Part shown: in pieces, positions 1-7,403 of the stretch
Position numbering within the stretch: position 1 is the stretch's first letter
How the letters are laid out: each line of letters starts with the position of its first letter
Source of the DNA: Anaeromyxobacter sp.
Lineage (GTDB): Bacteria > Myxococcota > Myxococcia > Myxococcales > Anaeromyxobacteraceae
Assembly: GCA_016718565.1 (NCBI GenBank)
Contig: JADKCZ010000001.1
Coordinates: forward strand, 1,504,186 to 1,568,185
Direction: 5' to 3'
DNA: 64,000 nt
Translations under genes and position numbers: made by a program
Notes under the pieces: model-generated
Databases searched by the model: none
What the model was told of the DNA's origin: nothing
Seen by the model: the letters and a program-made list of their open reading frames with translations, nothing else

Positions 1-180
1 CGGCAACGCCTCCAGCAGCAGCTCCAGGTACTCGTCGTAGGAGCGCGGCCGGTCGGCCGGCAGCGGCACCACCCGGGGGGCGAAGCCGCGCGGCCCCGCC
101 GCCAGCAGCGGGTCGAAGAGCCGCCCGCTCCCGTCGATGCCCGGGAGGAGCAGGGTGGGCAGCCGTGCGGCCGCCCTCAC
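1..180 (-). CDS. Alpha/beta-hydrolase family protein, N-terminal fragment
   Basis: The reverse strand reads from a GTG at 180 to the window edge as an open 60-codon frame beginning VRAAARLPTLLLPGIDGSG, followed by RLFDPLL and a VVPLPAD segment. The LLPGIDGSGRLF stretch resembles the first beta strand and oxyanion-hole loop of alpha/beta hydrolases (usually HG or PG-x-x-x-x-G). The catalytic Ser, Asp and His would lie outside the window, so activity and substrate cannot be judged. The gene follows purC on the same strand after about 32 bases and may be co-transcribed with it. The GTG start is chosen because no ATG is available and the motif begins about 10 residues later. Confidence 0.6.
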   Translation of the reverse strand, partial: MRAAARLPTLLLPGIDGSGRLFDPLLAAGPRGFAPRVVPLPADRPRSYDEYLELLLEALP

Positions 181-212
181 GCGCGCTCCGCCCGGTCCAC
201 GGCGCCAGCCCC

Positions 213-1172
213 CTACAGGTAGCCCTTGGCCTTCAGGTTCTGCTCGATGCGCGCCGCCACCGACCCCACCGCCGAGGTGAAGGTCTCGCCGGTGAGCCGC
301 TCGAAGACGTCGATGTACTTCCGGGCCAGCATCACCCGCACCTCGTCGGTGAGCGCCGGGGGCGTGCCGTGGCCGGAGAAGCCGTGCTCCTTGATGAGCC
401 ACTGCCGGACGTTCTCCTTGTCCAGCATGTCCTGATCCCGACCGGCGGCGAACCGCTGCTCGTAGCCGTCGGCCACCCAGTAGCGCGAGCTGTCCGGCGT
501 GTGGATCTCGTCGATGACCACCAGCTTGCCGTCGGCGATCCCCATCTCGTACTTGGTGTCGACCAGGATGAGCCCGCGCGAGGCCGCCCACTCCTGCCCG
601 CGGGCGAAGAGCCGCCGGGCGATGGCGGTGGCCTCCTGCCAGACCGCGGCCGGCACCAGCCCCTGCTCCACGATGGCCTTCTCGGAGATGGGCAGGTCGT
701 GCTGGCCGTACTCGGCCTTGGTGGAGGGGGTGAGGATGGGCGCCGCGAACCTCTGGTCCTTCTTCAGGTCCTTCGGCCAGTCGATGCCGTAGTCCCCCGC
801 CTTGCCGGCCTGGTAGTCCCGCCACAGGGACCCGGTGATGTAGCCGCGGATGATCACCTCCACCGGCAGCGCCTTGGCCCGCCGCACCACCATCACGCTC
901 GGGTCGGGCGCGGCCAGGAGGTGGATGGGCGCGATGTCCTTCACCTTGTCGAACCAGAAGGCGGTCAGCCGCGACAGCACCTCGCCCTTGAACGGGATGG
1001 TGCCGAGCACGTGGTCGAAGGCGCTGATGCGGTCGGTGGTGACCATCACGATCTGGTCACCGCGCGAGTAGTTGTCGCGGACCTTGCCTCGGTAGAGCTC
1101 GCCGAGGGCGGGCAGGTCGAGCTGGCGGAGGGTGTGCGGCAGCTGGGCGTGCAGGAGGGCGTCGGGGATCAT
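213..1172 (-). CDS. purC: Phosphoribosylaminoimidazole-succinocarboxamide synthase (SAICAR synthetase)
   Basis: PurC catalyses the ATP-dependent joining of aspartate to CAIR in purine biosynthesis in the cytosol. The 319-residue product has the family landmarks: GELYRGKVRDNY near the N-terminus, TDRISAFDHVLGTIPFKG, the PVEVIIRGYITGSLW block, and LVDTKYEMG followed by IDEIHTPDSSRYW. It is of the longer bacterial/yeast-like type rather than the roughly 240-residue E. coli type. I chose the ATG at 1172 (MIPDALLHAQLP) because the in-frame ATG nine codons upstream would overlap the start region of the divergent TrmJ-like gene. The two divergent starts are only about 30 bases apart, so both promoters must overlap coding sequence or be very compact. 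Confidence 0.95.
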   Translation of the reverse strand: MIPDALLHAQLPHTLRQLDLPALGELYRGKVRDNYSRGDQIVMVTTDRISAFDHVLGTIPFKGEVLSRLTAFWFDKVKDIAPIHLLAAPDPSVMVVRRAKALPVEVIIRGYITGSLWRDYQAGKAGDYGIDWPKDLKKDQRFAAPILTPSTKAEYGQHDLPISEKAIVEQGLVPAAVWQEATAIARRLFARGQEWAASRGLILVDTKYEMGIADGKLVVIDEIHTPDSSRYWVADGYEQRFAAGRDQDMLDKENVRQWLIKEHGFSGHGTPPALTDEVRVMLARKYIDVFERLTGETFTSAVGSVAARIEQNLKAKGYL

Positions 1173-1201
1173 GGGCGGGGATGTTATACGTCGGCGCATC
1201 C

Positions 1202-1978
1202 ATGTCTCTGGGAAAAGTGCGGCTCGTCCTCCACCGGCCCGCCAGCGCCGAGAACGTCGGCGCGGCGGCCCGGGTGATGAAGAACTTCGGCCTGTCCCGG
1301 CTGGCCATCGTGGCCCCCGCGGCCTGGGAGGGGTCGCCCCGCAGCGGGGGGGAGGGGACCGTCCGGGACGACGTCTTCCAGCGGGCCAGCCGCCTGGCCC
1401 GGCACGCCAGCGACCTGCTCACGGGCGCCGAGGTCCACCAGGACCTGTCCGGGGCACTGGCGCCGGCCACCTGGACCTGCGGCACCAGCTCGCGGACCAT
1501 CGACGGGCGGCCGCGCCTCTCCCCTCGCGAGCTGGCGGCCGAGGTGGTGCGCCGGGCCGCAGCGGGGGAGGTGGCGGTGGTGTTCGGCGAGGAGCAGCGC
1601 GGCCTCTCCGACTCCGAGCTGGAGCTGTGCCAGGCGGTCTGCACCATCCCCACCACCTCGGCCTACGACTCCATGAACCTGGCGCAGGCCGTGGCGGTGG
1701 TCTCCTACGAGCTGGCGCTGGCGGCCGGTGCGGCCCTGGCCCCGGTGGCGCCGCCGGGCGAGCCGGCCCGCCACGCCACGGTGGAGGCCCTCTGGGCGCG
1801 GCTCGGCGCCGTGCTGGCCGGGGCCGGCTACCTGAACCCGCAGAACCCCGAGCTGATCCTGGCGGAGTGGCGGCGCCTGCTCACCCGCGCCGAGCCGACC
1901 CAGCGCGAGGTGGAGCTCCTGCTGGCCGCGGCCAAGACCCTGGAGCGGCAGCTCAAGCTGGAGGCCGGCGGCCGCTGA
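1202..1978 (+). CDS. TrmH/TrmJ-family RNA 2'-O-methyltransferase
   Basis: The 258-residue product belongs to the SPOUT (trefoil-knot) family that methylates ribose 2'-OH groups of RNA with S-adenosylmethionine. Visible motifs are the N-terminal SAENVGAAARVMKNFG (motif 1), VVFGEEQRGLSDSEL (motif 2) and IPTTSAYDSMNLAQAV (motif 3 and the knot). The extra C-terminal helical part of about 80 residues fits TrmJ, which modifies position 32 of tRNAs, better than TrmL. The start at 1202 (MSLGKVRLVL) is preferred over the ATG at 1181 because the first beta strand begins there. It is divergent from purC. The exact RNA target cannot be told from sequence. Confidence 0.85.
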   Translation: MSLGKVRLVLHRPASAENVGAAARVMKNFGLSRLAIVAPAAWEGSPRSGGEGTVRDDVFQRASRLARHASDLLTGAEVHQDLSGALAPATWTCGTSSRTIDGRPRLSPRELAAEVVRRAAAGEVAVVFGEEQRGLSDSELELCQAVCTIPTTSAYDSMNLAQAVAVVSYELALAAGAALAPVAPPGEPARHATVEALWARLGAVLAGAGYLNPQNPELILAEWRRLLTRAEPTQREVELLLAAAKTLERQLKLEAGGR

Positions 1979-2048
1979 CGGGCGGGGGTCCACCCGGCAG
2001 GGCGAGCGGCCGGGGACCGGGCGCGGGCCGGGTGCCCCGAGACGACGA

Positions 2049-2079
2049 CGCCCGCCCCCCTCGTGGGAGGGAGCGGGCG
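2049..2079. terminator. Bidirectional hairpin between convergent genes
   Basis: An inverted repeat with arms CGCCCGC and GCGGGCG closes over an inner CCCCCTCGTGGGAGGG hairpin. It sits between the stop of the TrmJ-like gene (1978) and the stop of the minus-strand gene at 2126, where a shared terminator is expected. There is no U tract on either strand, so intrinsic termination is an inference from structure and position. Confidence 0.5.
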
Positions 2080-2125
2080 CGCGTCGACCGGCTGGGGCGT
2101 GGCCCCGGGGGGACCGGCCGGGTGG

Positions 2126-2422
2126 CTAGGCCGCGGGGGCCGCCACCTGGTTCTTCTTCCGGCTCTTCTTCCAGGCGTCGTAGTGGGTCTCGCAGAGGCC
2201 GTGGCCGAAGACCTTCTTCTTGCAGTCCGGCTTGGAGCAGGTCTTGTAGCGGGCCGGCTTGGCCTCGAGCTCGCCCGACCGCCACTTCTTGAAGTGGAAG
2301 AAGCAGAGCCCCTTGGCGCGGAAGGCGCGCTTGCAGCCGGCCACGGTGCAGGCCTTCTTGCCGGCCGCCTTCGCCTTCGGCGCCGTCTTCTTGGTCTTGG
2401 TCTCGGTCTTGGTCTCGGCCAT
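2126..2422 (-). CDS. Small basic protein with two Cys3His zinc-finger-like repeats
   Basis: A 98-residue cytosolic protein. After a Lys/Thr/Ala-rich tail (residues 1-23) it carries two copies of the pattern C-x4-C-x9-C-x2-H: C25, C30, C40, H43 and C62, C67, C77, H80, each ending in GLC-x-x-H. The repeat is internally homologous (KACTVAGC / KTCSKPDC), which suggests duplication of one metal-binding unit. The basic N-terminus resembles histone-H1-like tails, so nucleic acid binding is plausible but not shown. I recognise the type as one seen in myxobacterial genomes but know no proven function. The ATG at 2422 is preceded by GGAAC. Just upstream (about 2434-2472) the DNA has a short tandem repeat of a GCGAGGCTG unit. 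Confidence 0.8.
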   Translation of the reverse strand: MAETKTETKTKKTAPKAKAAGKKACTVAGCKRAFRAKGLCFFHFKKWRSGELEAKPARYKTCSKPDCKKKVFGHGLCETHYDAWKKSRKKNQVAAPAA

Positions 2423-2604
2423 GTCTGTTCCTTCGAGGCTGCCTGCTGCGAGGCTGTCTGCTGCGAGGCGGACGTGCCCCGGAGCGCTGCGTTCTCTCAA
2501 TGTCCGTCGCGGCCGCTGCACGGAGCGGGCCGCGGGAAAGGGGCACTCCTTACCTCGCCTGGCGTGCCGATGGCAACCTCGAACGGTCCGGTCCGACGGG
2601 CCTT

Positions 2605-2922
2605 TCAGCGCCTGGGCGCGTCGGCCAGGTGCTGGTCGAGCAGCCGGTCGAGGGCCCGCCGGTCCGCCTCGGTGTGCCCCTCCACCGGCGCCGGACCGGC
2701 CGGCTTCGCCCCGGTGCGCGCCTGGGCCTTGCTCCCGGGGCGCGCCGGCGCCCTGTCCGGGGCGCCGCCGCCGCGCATCTCGGCCCAGGTCCGGGCGGCG
2801 AAGTCGGTGGCGTCGTCGGCGGCGCGCCAGCGGTCGGCCAGGGTGCGCCCACCGAACGGCACCAGGAAGAGGAAGGCGGCCAGCGCGCCCAGCAGGACCG
2901 CGGCCTTCACGAGGCTCCACAT
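2605..2922 (-). CDS. Small membrane-anchored protein of unknown function
   Basis: A 105-residue product starting MWSLVKAAVLLGALAAFLFLV, giving one N-terminal transmembrane segment (about residues 4-22). It is followed by a charged region with RWRAADDATDFAARTWAEMRG, an Ala/Pro/Gly-rich linker and a C-terminal helix EADRRALDRLLDQHLADAP. No catalytic motif is visible and I do not recognise a family. It lies between gph and the two-finger zinc protein on the same strand. The roughly 120 bases between this gene and gph are low-complexity GCC/CGG sequence with no other frame of note. The ATG at 2922 places the hydrophobic helix right at the start, which supports it. Confidence 0.65.
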   Translation of the reverse strand: MWSLVKAAVLLGALAAFLFLVPFGGRTLADRWRAADDATDFAARTWAEMRGGGAPDRAPARPGSKAQARTGAKPAGPAPVEGHTEADRRALDRLLDQHLADAPRR

Positions 2923-3044
2923 GGACGGGAGGGTACCGCCGCCCGCCCGGCGAGCCAGTTTCCGGCCGCCGCGGCCGCCCGCGGCGGCCTTCCCGCCTGC
3001 GCCGCCCTTCCCGCTCCGGCCGGCCGCGGCGCCGCCGCCGCGCT

Positions 3045-3674
3045 TCACTCGAGCCACGGCCGGAGCTCCGCCACCCGGTCCACCAGCCGCACCGCGCCCG
3101 CCGCCCGCAGCTCGGCGCGCGGCCGGAAGCCCCAGGTGACGGCCACCATCGGCACGCCGGCCTGGCGCGCGGTCCGCACGTCGATGGGGCTGTCGCCGAT
3201 GAAGACGGTGTCCTCCGGCCGGGCCCCCAGGCGGCGCATCAGCTCCAGCGTGCCGCCCGGGTCCGGCTTGCGGGGGGCCTCGTCGCCGCCGGTCACCAGG
3301 GCGAACCGGTCGAGCAGCCCCAGCCCGGCCAGGATGCGGCGGGCCACCCGGCCAGGCTTGTTGGTGTGGACCGCCAGCAGCCGGCCGCTGCGGGTGAGCA
3401 GCTCGGGGATGCCGGGGAAGGGGCGGGTGCGGTCGAGGCAGTGCAGGTCGTAGTGGCGCCACCAGGCCGCCAGCGCCGGGGCCGCCAGCTCCTGGTGCGG
3501 CGCCACCGCCCGCTCCAGCAGCAGGCGCGCCCCCTCGCCCACGTAGGACTCGATCTCCGCCCGGCTGCGGGCCGGGCGCCCCACCGCGGCCAGGGCGGCG
3601 TTCACCGAGGCGGCCAGGTCGTCGAGGGTGTCGAGCAGGGTGCCGTCGAGGTCCAGGATGGCGAGGCGGGTCAC
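3045..3674 (-). CDS. gph: HAD-superfamily phosphatase, phosphoglycolate phosphatase-like
   Basis: A 209-residue cytosolic HAD hydrolase. Motif I is LDLDGTLLDT with nucleophile Asp8 and Asp10, motif II is the Thr of VHTNKPG, motif III is the Lys of RKPDPGG, and motif IV is VFIGDSPIDV. A helical cap (about residues 15-85) sits between motif I and II as in subfamily IA, the group containing phosphoglycolate phosphatase and PpaX/PgmB relatives. The HTNK and KPxP signature fits Gph, which removes phosphate from 2-phosphoglycolate formed during DNA repair. Its ATG overlaps the stop of the upstream HD-GYP gene by 4 bases, indicating translational coupling. Substrate assignment within the subfamily is uncertain. 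Confidence 0.8.
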   Translation of the reverse strand: MTRLAILDLDGTLLDTLDDLAASVNAALAAVGRPARSRAEIESYVGEGARLLLERAVAPHQELAAPALAAWWRHYDLHCLDRTRPFPGIPELLTRSGRLLAVHTNKPGRVARRILAGLGLLDRFALVTGGDEAPRKPDPGGTLELMRRLGARPEDTVFIGDSPIDVRTARQAGVPMVAVTWGFRPRAELRAAGAVRLVDRVAELRPWLE

Positions 3675-4615
3675 GTGGTGGGGGCTCCCGTCATGGTGCC
3701 GCGGCGGGCCAGGACGCGCGAGATGGCGTCGTGCACCGCGGGGTCGACCTGGGCGCCGCGCAGGGTGGCCAGGATGGCCACCACCTCGGGGGCCGAGTAG
3801 GCGCGCTGGTAGGGGCGCTCGCTGGTGCAGGCGTCCCAGGTGTCGGCGGCGTTGACGATGCGGGCCACCAGCGGGATGGCCTCGCCGCGCAGGCCGTCCG
3901 GGTAGCCCGCGCCGTCCCAGCGCTCGTGGTGGTGGCGGATGCCGGGCTCGGCCGCCTTGAGGAAGTCGATCCCCTCCACGATCTCGGCCCCCACCACCGC
4001 GTGGCTGCGCACCAGCGTCAGCTCCTCGGGGGTGAGGCGGGCCGGCTTGCGCAGCACCTGCTCCGGCACGCCGATCTTGCCGATGTCGTGCAGCAGCCCG
4101 GCGTAGCGCACCGCCACCAGCGAGGCCTCGTCGAAGGCGAACTCGCGGGCGATCTCCACCGAGAGGGCCGCCACCCGCTCCGAGTGGCCGCGGGTGTAGG
4201 GGTCCTTGGCGTCGATGGCCGACGCCAGGGCCCGGATGGTGTCGAGGTAGCCCCGCTCCAGGGCCGCGATGAGCCGGCGGTTCTCGCCGTCGTAGGAGGC
4301 CAGCTCCCGGCTCATGTGGTTGAAGGTGTAGGCCAGGTCGCCGAGCTCGTCGCGGACCGCCACCTTCACCTCGCGACCGAAGCGGCCGCGCGCGATGTCG
4401 AGGGCGCCGTGCACCAGCTCTCCCAGCGGGGAGGTGACCCGCCGCGCCACCAGCGCCGCCACGGCCAGCGAGGAGGCCACCGAGGCCGCCACGGCGGCGC
4501 CCAGCATGGCGAAAGGCGGCTCCACGCCCCCGACCCGCAGCAGGAGGACCAGCAGGGCCAGCGGCACCACCCCGGCGGCCACCGTGGCCAGGAGCAAGGT
4601 GCGGAAGAGCTTCAT
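3671..4615 (-). CDS. Membrane HAMP-HD-GYP protein, probable cyclic-di-GMP phosphodiesterase
   Basis: A 314-residue inner-membrane protein. Two hydrophobic segments (about residues 6-26 and 35-58) are followed by a HAMP linker (TSPLGELVHGALDIARG to about 110) and a complete HD-GYP domain. Its metal and substrate motifs are intact: HDIGKIG (HD at 176-177), the H204 region, HHHERWDGAGYPDG (228-241) and DTWDACTSERPYQ. Domains of this kind hydrolyse cyclic di-GMP to GMP or pGpG. There is almost no periplasmic loop between the two helices, so the signal is probably sensed in the membrane or through HAMP. The gene overlaps a receiver gene upstream (4612-4615) and gph downstream (3671-3674), so the three form one coupled operon. 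Confidence 0.88.
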   Translation of the reverse strand: MKLFRTLLLATVAAGVVPLALLVLLLRVGGVEPPFAMLGAAVAASVASSLAVAALVARRVTSPLGELVHGALDIARGRFGREVKVAVRDELGDLAYTFNHMSRELASYDGENRRLIAALERGYLDTIRALASAIDAKDPYTRGHSERVAALSVEIAREFAFDEASLVAVRYAGLLHDIGKIGVPEQVLRKPARLTPEELTLVRSHAVVGAEIVEGIDFLKAAEPGIRHHHERWDGAGYPDGLRGEAIPLVARIVNAADTWDACTSERPYQRAYSAPEVVAILATLRGAQVDPAVHDAISRVLARRGTMTGAPTT

Positions 4616-4968
4616 CGCGCCCCGACCGCCGTGGAGATGGCCCGCTCCAGGGTGCGGCGGCTGAAGGGCTTCTGCAGCAGCACCTGCACCTGCTCCACCC
4701 CGTCCACGCCCCGCAGGCTGCCCTCGTTGATGGCGGTGAGCAGCACCGCCGGGACCGGCCGGGTGCGCCGGATCTGGAGCAGCGCGTCCAGGCCCGACAG
4801 CTTGGGCATGAGGAAGTCCAGGATGAGCAGGTCGGGCGCCTCGCGGGCGCACAGCAGCACCGCCTCGGCGCCGTTCTCGGCCTGCACCACCGCGTGGCCG
4901 ATCTCGCAGAGGAGGTCGGTCAGCATGGCGCGGACCAGGCGATCGTCGTCGGCGATGAGGATCTTCAC
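4612..4968 (-). CDS. Stand-alone response-regulator receiver protein
   Basis: A 118-residue CheY-like receiver with no output domain. The acidic pocket is ADDD (residues 6-9), the phosphoacceptor is Asp51 in LLILDFLMPK, the conserved Thr is in LLTAI, and the Lys is K100 in LLQKPF. The start is a GTG at 4968 because the first beta strand (KILIADDD) begins right after it. The stop overlaps the ATG of the HD-GYP gene, so this receiver is likely to signal to that phosphodiesterase, either as its regulator or as a phosphate sink. No cognate histidine kinase is adjacent. Confidence 0.88.
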   Translation of the reverse strand: MKILIADDDRLVRAMLTDLLCEIGHAVVQAENGAEAVLLCAREAPDLLILDFLMPKLSGLDALLQIRRTRPVPAVLLTAINEGSLRGVDGVEQVQVLLQKPFSRRTLERAISTAVGAR

Positions 4969-5080
4969 GTGGTGACCGCCCCCGCTGGCTCGGGGGAGGA
5001 TACCCGAACGCGGGGGGCGGGGGCACCCCGGGCGCGGCGGCGCGCCGCGCACCCACCGTCCGGGGGGCGCGACCCGGCCG

Positions 5081-5734
5081 CTACGGCCCCAGCCCCACCC
5101 AGACCGAGCCGTCCTCGAAGACCTCGCGCTTCCAGATCGGCGCGTCCTGCTTGAGCCGCTCCAGCACGGCCTGGCAGGCCCGGAAGGCGGGCGCCCGGTG
5201 CGGCGCGGCGCAGGCGATGACCACCGCGGCCTCGCCGGGCTGGAGCACGCCCACCCGGTGGACCACCGCCACGGCGCACCCCTCGGCCTGGCCCACCTCG
5301 GCGCCGATGCGGGCCAGCACCCGCTCGGCCATGGGGCCGTAGGCCTCGTACTCCAGCCTGAGCACCCGTCGGCCGCGCGTCTCGCCGCGCACGGTGCCGG
5401 TGAAGGTGACCAGGCCGCCGCGCCCGGGCGCCTCCACCGCCCGCGCCACCTCGTCGAGCGAGAGCGGCTGGTCGGTGACGCGGAAGCACGGCGCGCCGCC
5501 GGCCACCGGCGGGACCACCGCCACCTCGGCCCCGTCGCGCACCGGGTCCTCGTCGCGGGCGAACTCCTGGTCCACCGCCAGGCGGCAGCGGGGCAGCACC
5601 CTGGCCAGGCCGGGGCGCGCCTCGGCCAGGTGGCGCCGCAGCGCGCCCACGGTGGCGGGCCAGGGGTCGAGCGCCTCGCGGGCCACGCCGGCGGCCTCGC
5701 GGGCGGCGGCGAAGTACAGGACGGTGACCGGCAC
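5081..5734 (-). CDS. Molybdopterin synthase MoaD-MoaE fusion
   Basis: A 217-residue cytosolic fusion of the two subunits of molybdopterin synthase, which puts two sulfurs into cyclic pyranopterin monophosphate. Residues 1-80 are a MoaD ubiquitin-like fold ending VAVVPPVAGG. Residues about 84-217 are MoaE, with FTGTVRGETRG, the HRVG loop (159-162) and KQDAPIWKREVF (195-206), which holds the catalytic Lys. MoaD must normally end in a free Gly-Gly to be thiocarboxylated; here Gly79-Gly80 is followed directly by MoaE. The mycobacterial fusion MoaX is known to be cleaved after this Gly-Gly. The gene lies 4 bases after rseP in the same direction, with no other moa genes nearby. Confidence 0.92.
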   Translation of the reverse strand: MPVTVLYFAAAREAAGVAREALDPWPATVGALRRHLAEARPGLARVLPRCRLAVDQEFARDEDPVRDGAEVAVVPPVAGGAPCFRVTDQPLSLDEVARAVEAPGRGGLVTFTGTVRGETRGRRVLRLEYEAYGPMAERVLARIGAEVGQAEGCAVAVVHRVGVLQPGEAAVVIACAAPHRAPAFRACQAVLERLKQDAPIWKREVFEDGSVWVGLGP

Positions 5735-5738
5735 CGGG

Positions 5739-6794
5739 CTACTTCCCGAACAGGCGCGCCAGGTCGCCGAAGATGGTGACGCCCAGCAGGAGCGCGATGA
5801 GGGCGATGAAGCCGGCCGCGTGGACGTACGACTCGACCTTCTCGTTGACCCGCCGGCGGGTCACCATCTCCACGCCCAGGAAGACCAGCCGCCCGCCGTC
5901 CAGCGCCGGGAAGGGCAGCAGGTTGAAGAGGGCCAGCGCCACCGAGATGTTCCAGACGATGGTGAGGAAGCGGTCGGCGCCCACCCTGGCGCCGCGCACC
6001 AGCTCCTGCGCGATGCCCACCGGCCCGGAGAGCTCGGCCTTGGTCTCGCGCTTCACCATGGCGCCGAGCATGGCCAGCGTCTGGCCCACCGCCGCGTTGG
6101 TGCGGGTGAAGCCTGCCACCGCCGCGTCCAGCGGCCCCAGCCGGACCCGCGGCGCGTAGGGCGTGAACCCCACCCGGCCCACGCCGCCCCGATCCTCCGG
6201 GGTGATGGGCAGGGTGAGCCGCTCGGCCGCCGGCCCCTCGCCGCGCTCCACGGCCAGCTCGATGGTCCGTCCGGGGGCCTTCTGCAGCGCCCCCACCAGC
6301 TCGGTCCAGGTGGCCACCGGCGCGCCGGCCACCGCCAGGATCCGGTCGCCGGGGCGCAGGCCGGCCCGCTCGGCCGGCATGCCCGCCACCAGGTCGCCCA
6401 CCCGCGCGGCGCCGTCGGGGGTGGGCAGGCCCATGGTGCCGAGCAGCCCGGCGGCCAGCACCACGGCGATGAGGTAGTTGGCGCCCGGGCCGGCCACCAG
6501 CACCAGCACCCGCCGCCAGGCGGCCTGGTTGCAGTAGGCCGAGGCGTCGTCGGCGGCCACGTCGTCCCCCGCCGCCATGCCGCGGATGCGCACGTAGCCG
6601 CCCAGCGGCAGCGCCGAGACGGCGTATTCGGTCTCGCCGCGGGTGGCCGACCAGAGCACCGGCCCGAAGCCCACGCTGAACTTCTCCACCTTCATGCCCA
6701 GGGCGCGGGCCACCCACATGTGGCCGGCCTCGTGCAGCACGATGAGCGCCGAGACGGCCAGCACCGCGGCCACGATCGACAGGGCGGTGATCAC
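5739..6794 (-). CDS. rseP: Site-2 intramembrane zinc metalloprotease RseP/RasP
   Basis: A 351-residue inner-membrane protease of the site-2 protease family, which cuts anti-sigma factors and signal-peptide remnants within the membrane. The zinc site is HEAGH at residues 21-25, in the first transmembrane helix. The third ligand is in the C-terminal FPALDGGRLV motif (Asp299). One PDZ domain is visible between them (about 115-185), whereas E. coli RseP has two, so this is the shorter form. C-terminal hydrophobic helices end the protein. The start is GTG at 6794, directly abutting the stop of the AMMECR1-like gene. Two ECF-type sigma systems in this window are possible indirect clients, but that is inference. 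Confidence 0.92.
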   Translation of the reverse strand: MITALSIVAAVLAVSALIVLHEAGHMWVARALGMKVEKFSVGFGPVLWSATRGETEYAVSALPLGGYVRIRGMAAGDDVAADDASAYCNQAAWRRVLVLVAGPGANYLIAVVLAAGLLGTMGLPTPDGAARVGDLVAGMPAERAGLRPGDRILAVAGAPVATWTELVGALQKAPGRTIELAVERGEGPAAERLTLPITPEDRGGVGRVGFTPYAPRVRLGPLDAAVAGFTRTNAAVGQTLAMLGAMVKRETKAELSGPVGIAQELVRGARVGADRFLTIVWNISVALALFNLLPFPALDGGRLVFLGVEMVTRRRVNEKVESYVHAAGFIALIALLLGVTIFGDLARLFGK

Positions 6795-7403
6795 TTAGGG
6801 GAACTCCTCCGCCTCGAAGGCCTCGAGCACGACGTCCGGCTCGAGGTGCGCGCGGGCCGGCAGGCCGGCCGCGAGGCACGCGTGCTTCAGGAAGGTGGCG
6901 GCGTCCCAGCCCTTGCCGGCGCCGGCCGACGGGAGCAGCAGGCCGCGGTGCCAGCCCTGGGTGACGGCCAGGGCGTCCAGGCCGGGCCTGACGTCGCCGG
7001 CGCCCGAGATGCGCCGCCCCGGGCCGAGCACCGCCAGGCGCAGGCCGAGCGCGGGCTCGTCGGCCGGGGCGAGCGGCGGGGTGCGCGGGTCGTGGTCCGC
7101 GGCGGCGGCGGCCAGGCGGATCACCTCGGCGGCGAGCGGGCCGGCCGGGGCCAGCGCGCCGAGCGAGGCGCGCACCTCGCCGGCCAGGCGCACCGTCACG
7201 AAGGCCGCGCGCAGCGCCGCCAGCGGCCCGCTGGCGGGCGCCTGCGGGGCCGCGCCGAGCCCGAGGCGGTGGCGCAGGGCGGCGCGCGCCAGCGCCAGCA
7301 GGGCCACCTGGTCCTCGGCGGACAGCGCGGCGCTGGGCGCCCCCGGGGCCTCGGGGCCGGGCCCGGTGGCCGGGGCAACGGTGGGGGCGAGGGGCGCGGT
7401 CAC
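6795..7403 (-). CDS. Divergent AMMECR1-domain protein
   Basis: A 202-residue protein whose order of segments fits the AMMECR1 fold: ALARAALRHRLG near the start, VTVRLAGEVRASLG, AAEVIRLAAAAADHDPRTPPL, LGLRLAVLGPGRRI, a GLLLPS segment and a C-terminal ATFLKHACLAAGLPA helix. The family hallmark LRGCIG is replaced here by VRASLG (about residues 77-82), and the usual GTFLPQV is GLLLPSA. It may therefore have lost or changed the proposed catalytic activity; the family's reaction is unknown anyway. The first 25 residues are Pro/Ala-rich and probably disordered. The start is GTG at 7403, overlapping the stop of the Nudix gene, and the stop abuts rseP, so it is in one operon with them. Confidence 0.7.
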   Translation of the reverse strand: MTAPLAPTVAPATGPGPEAPGAPSAALSAEDQVALLALARAALRHRLGLGAAPQAPASGPLAALRAAFVTVRLAGEVRASLGALAPAGPLAAEVIRLAAAAADHDPRTPPLAPADEPALGLRLAVLGPGRRISGAGDVRPGLDALAVTQGWHRGLLLPSAGAGKGWDAATFLKHACLAAGLPARAHLEPDVVLEAFEAEEFP

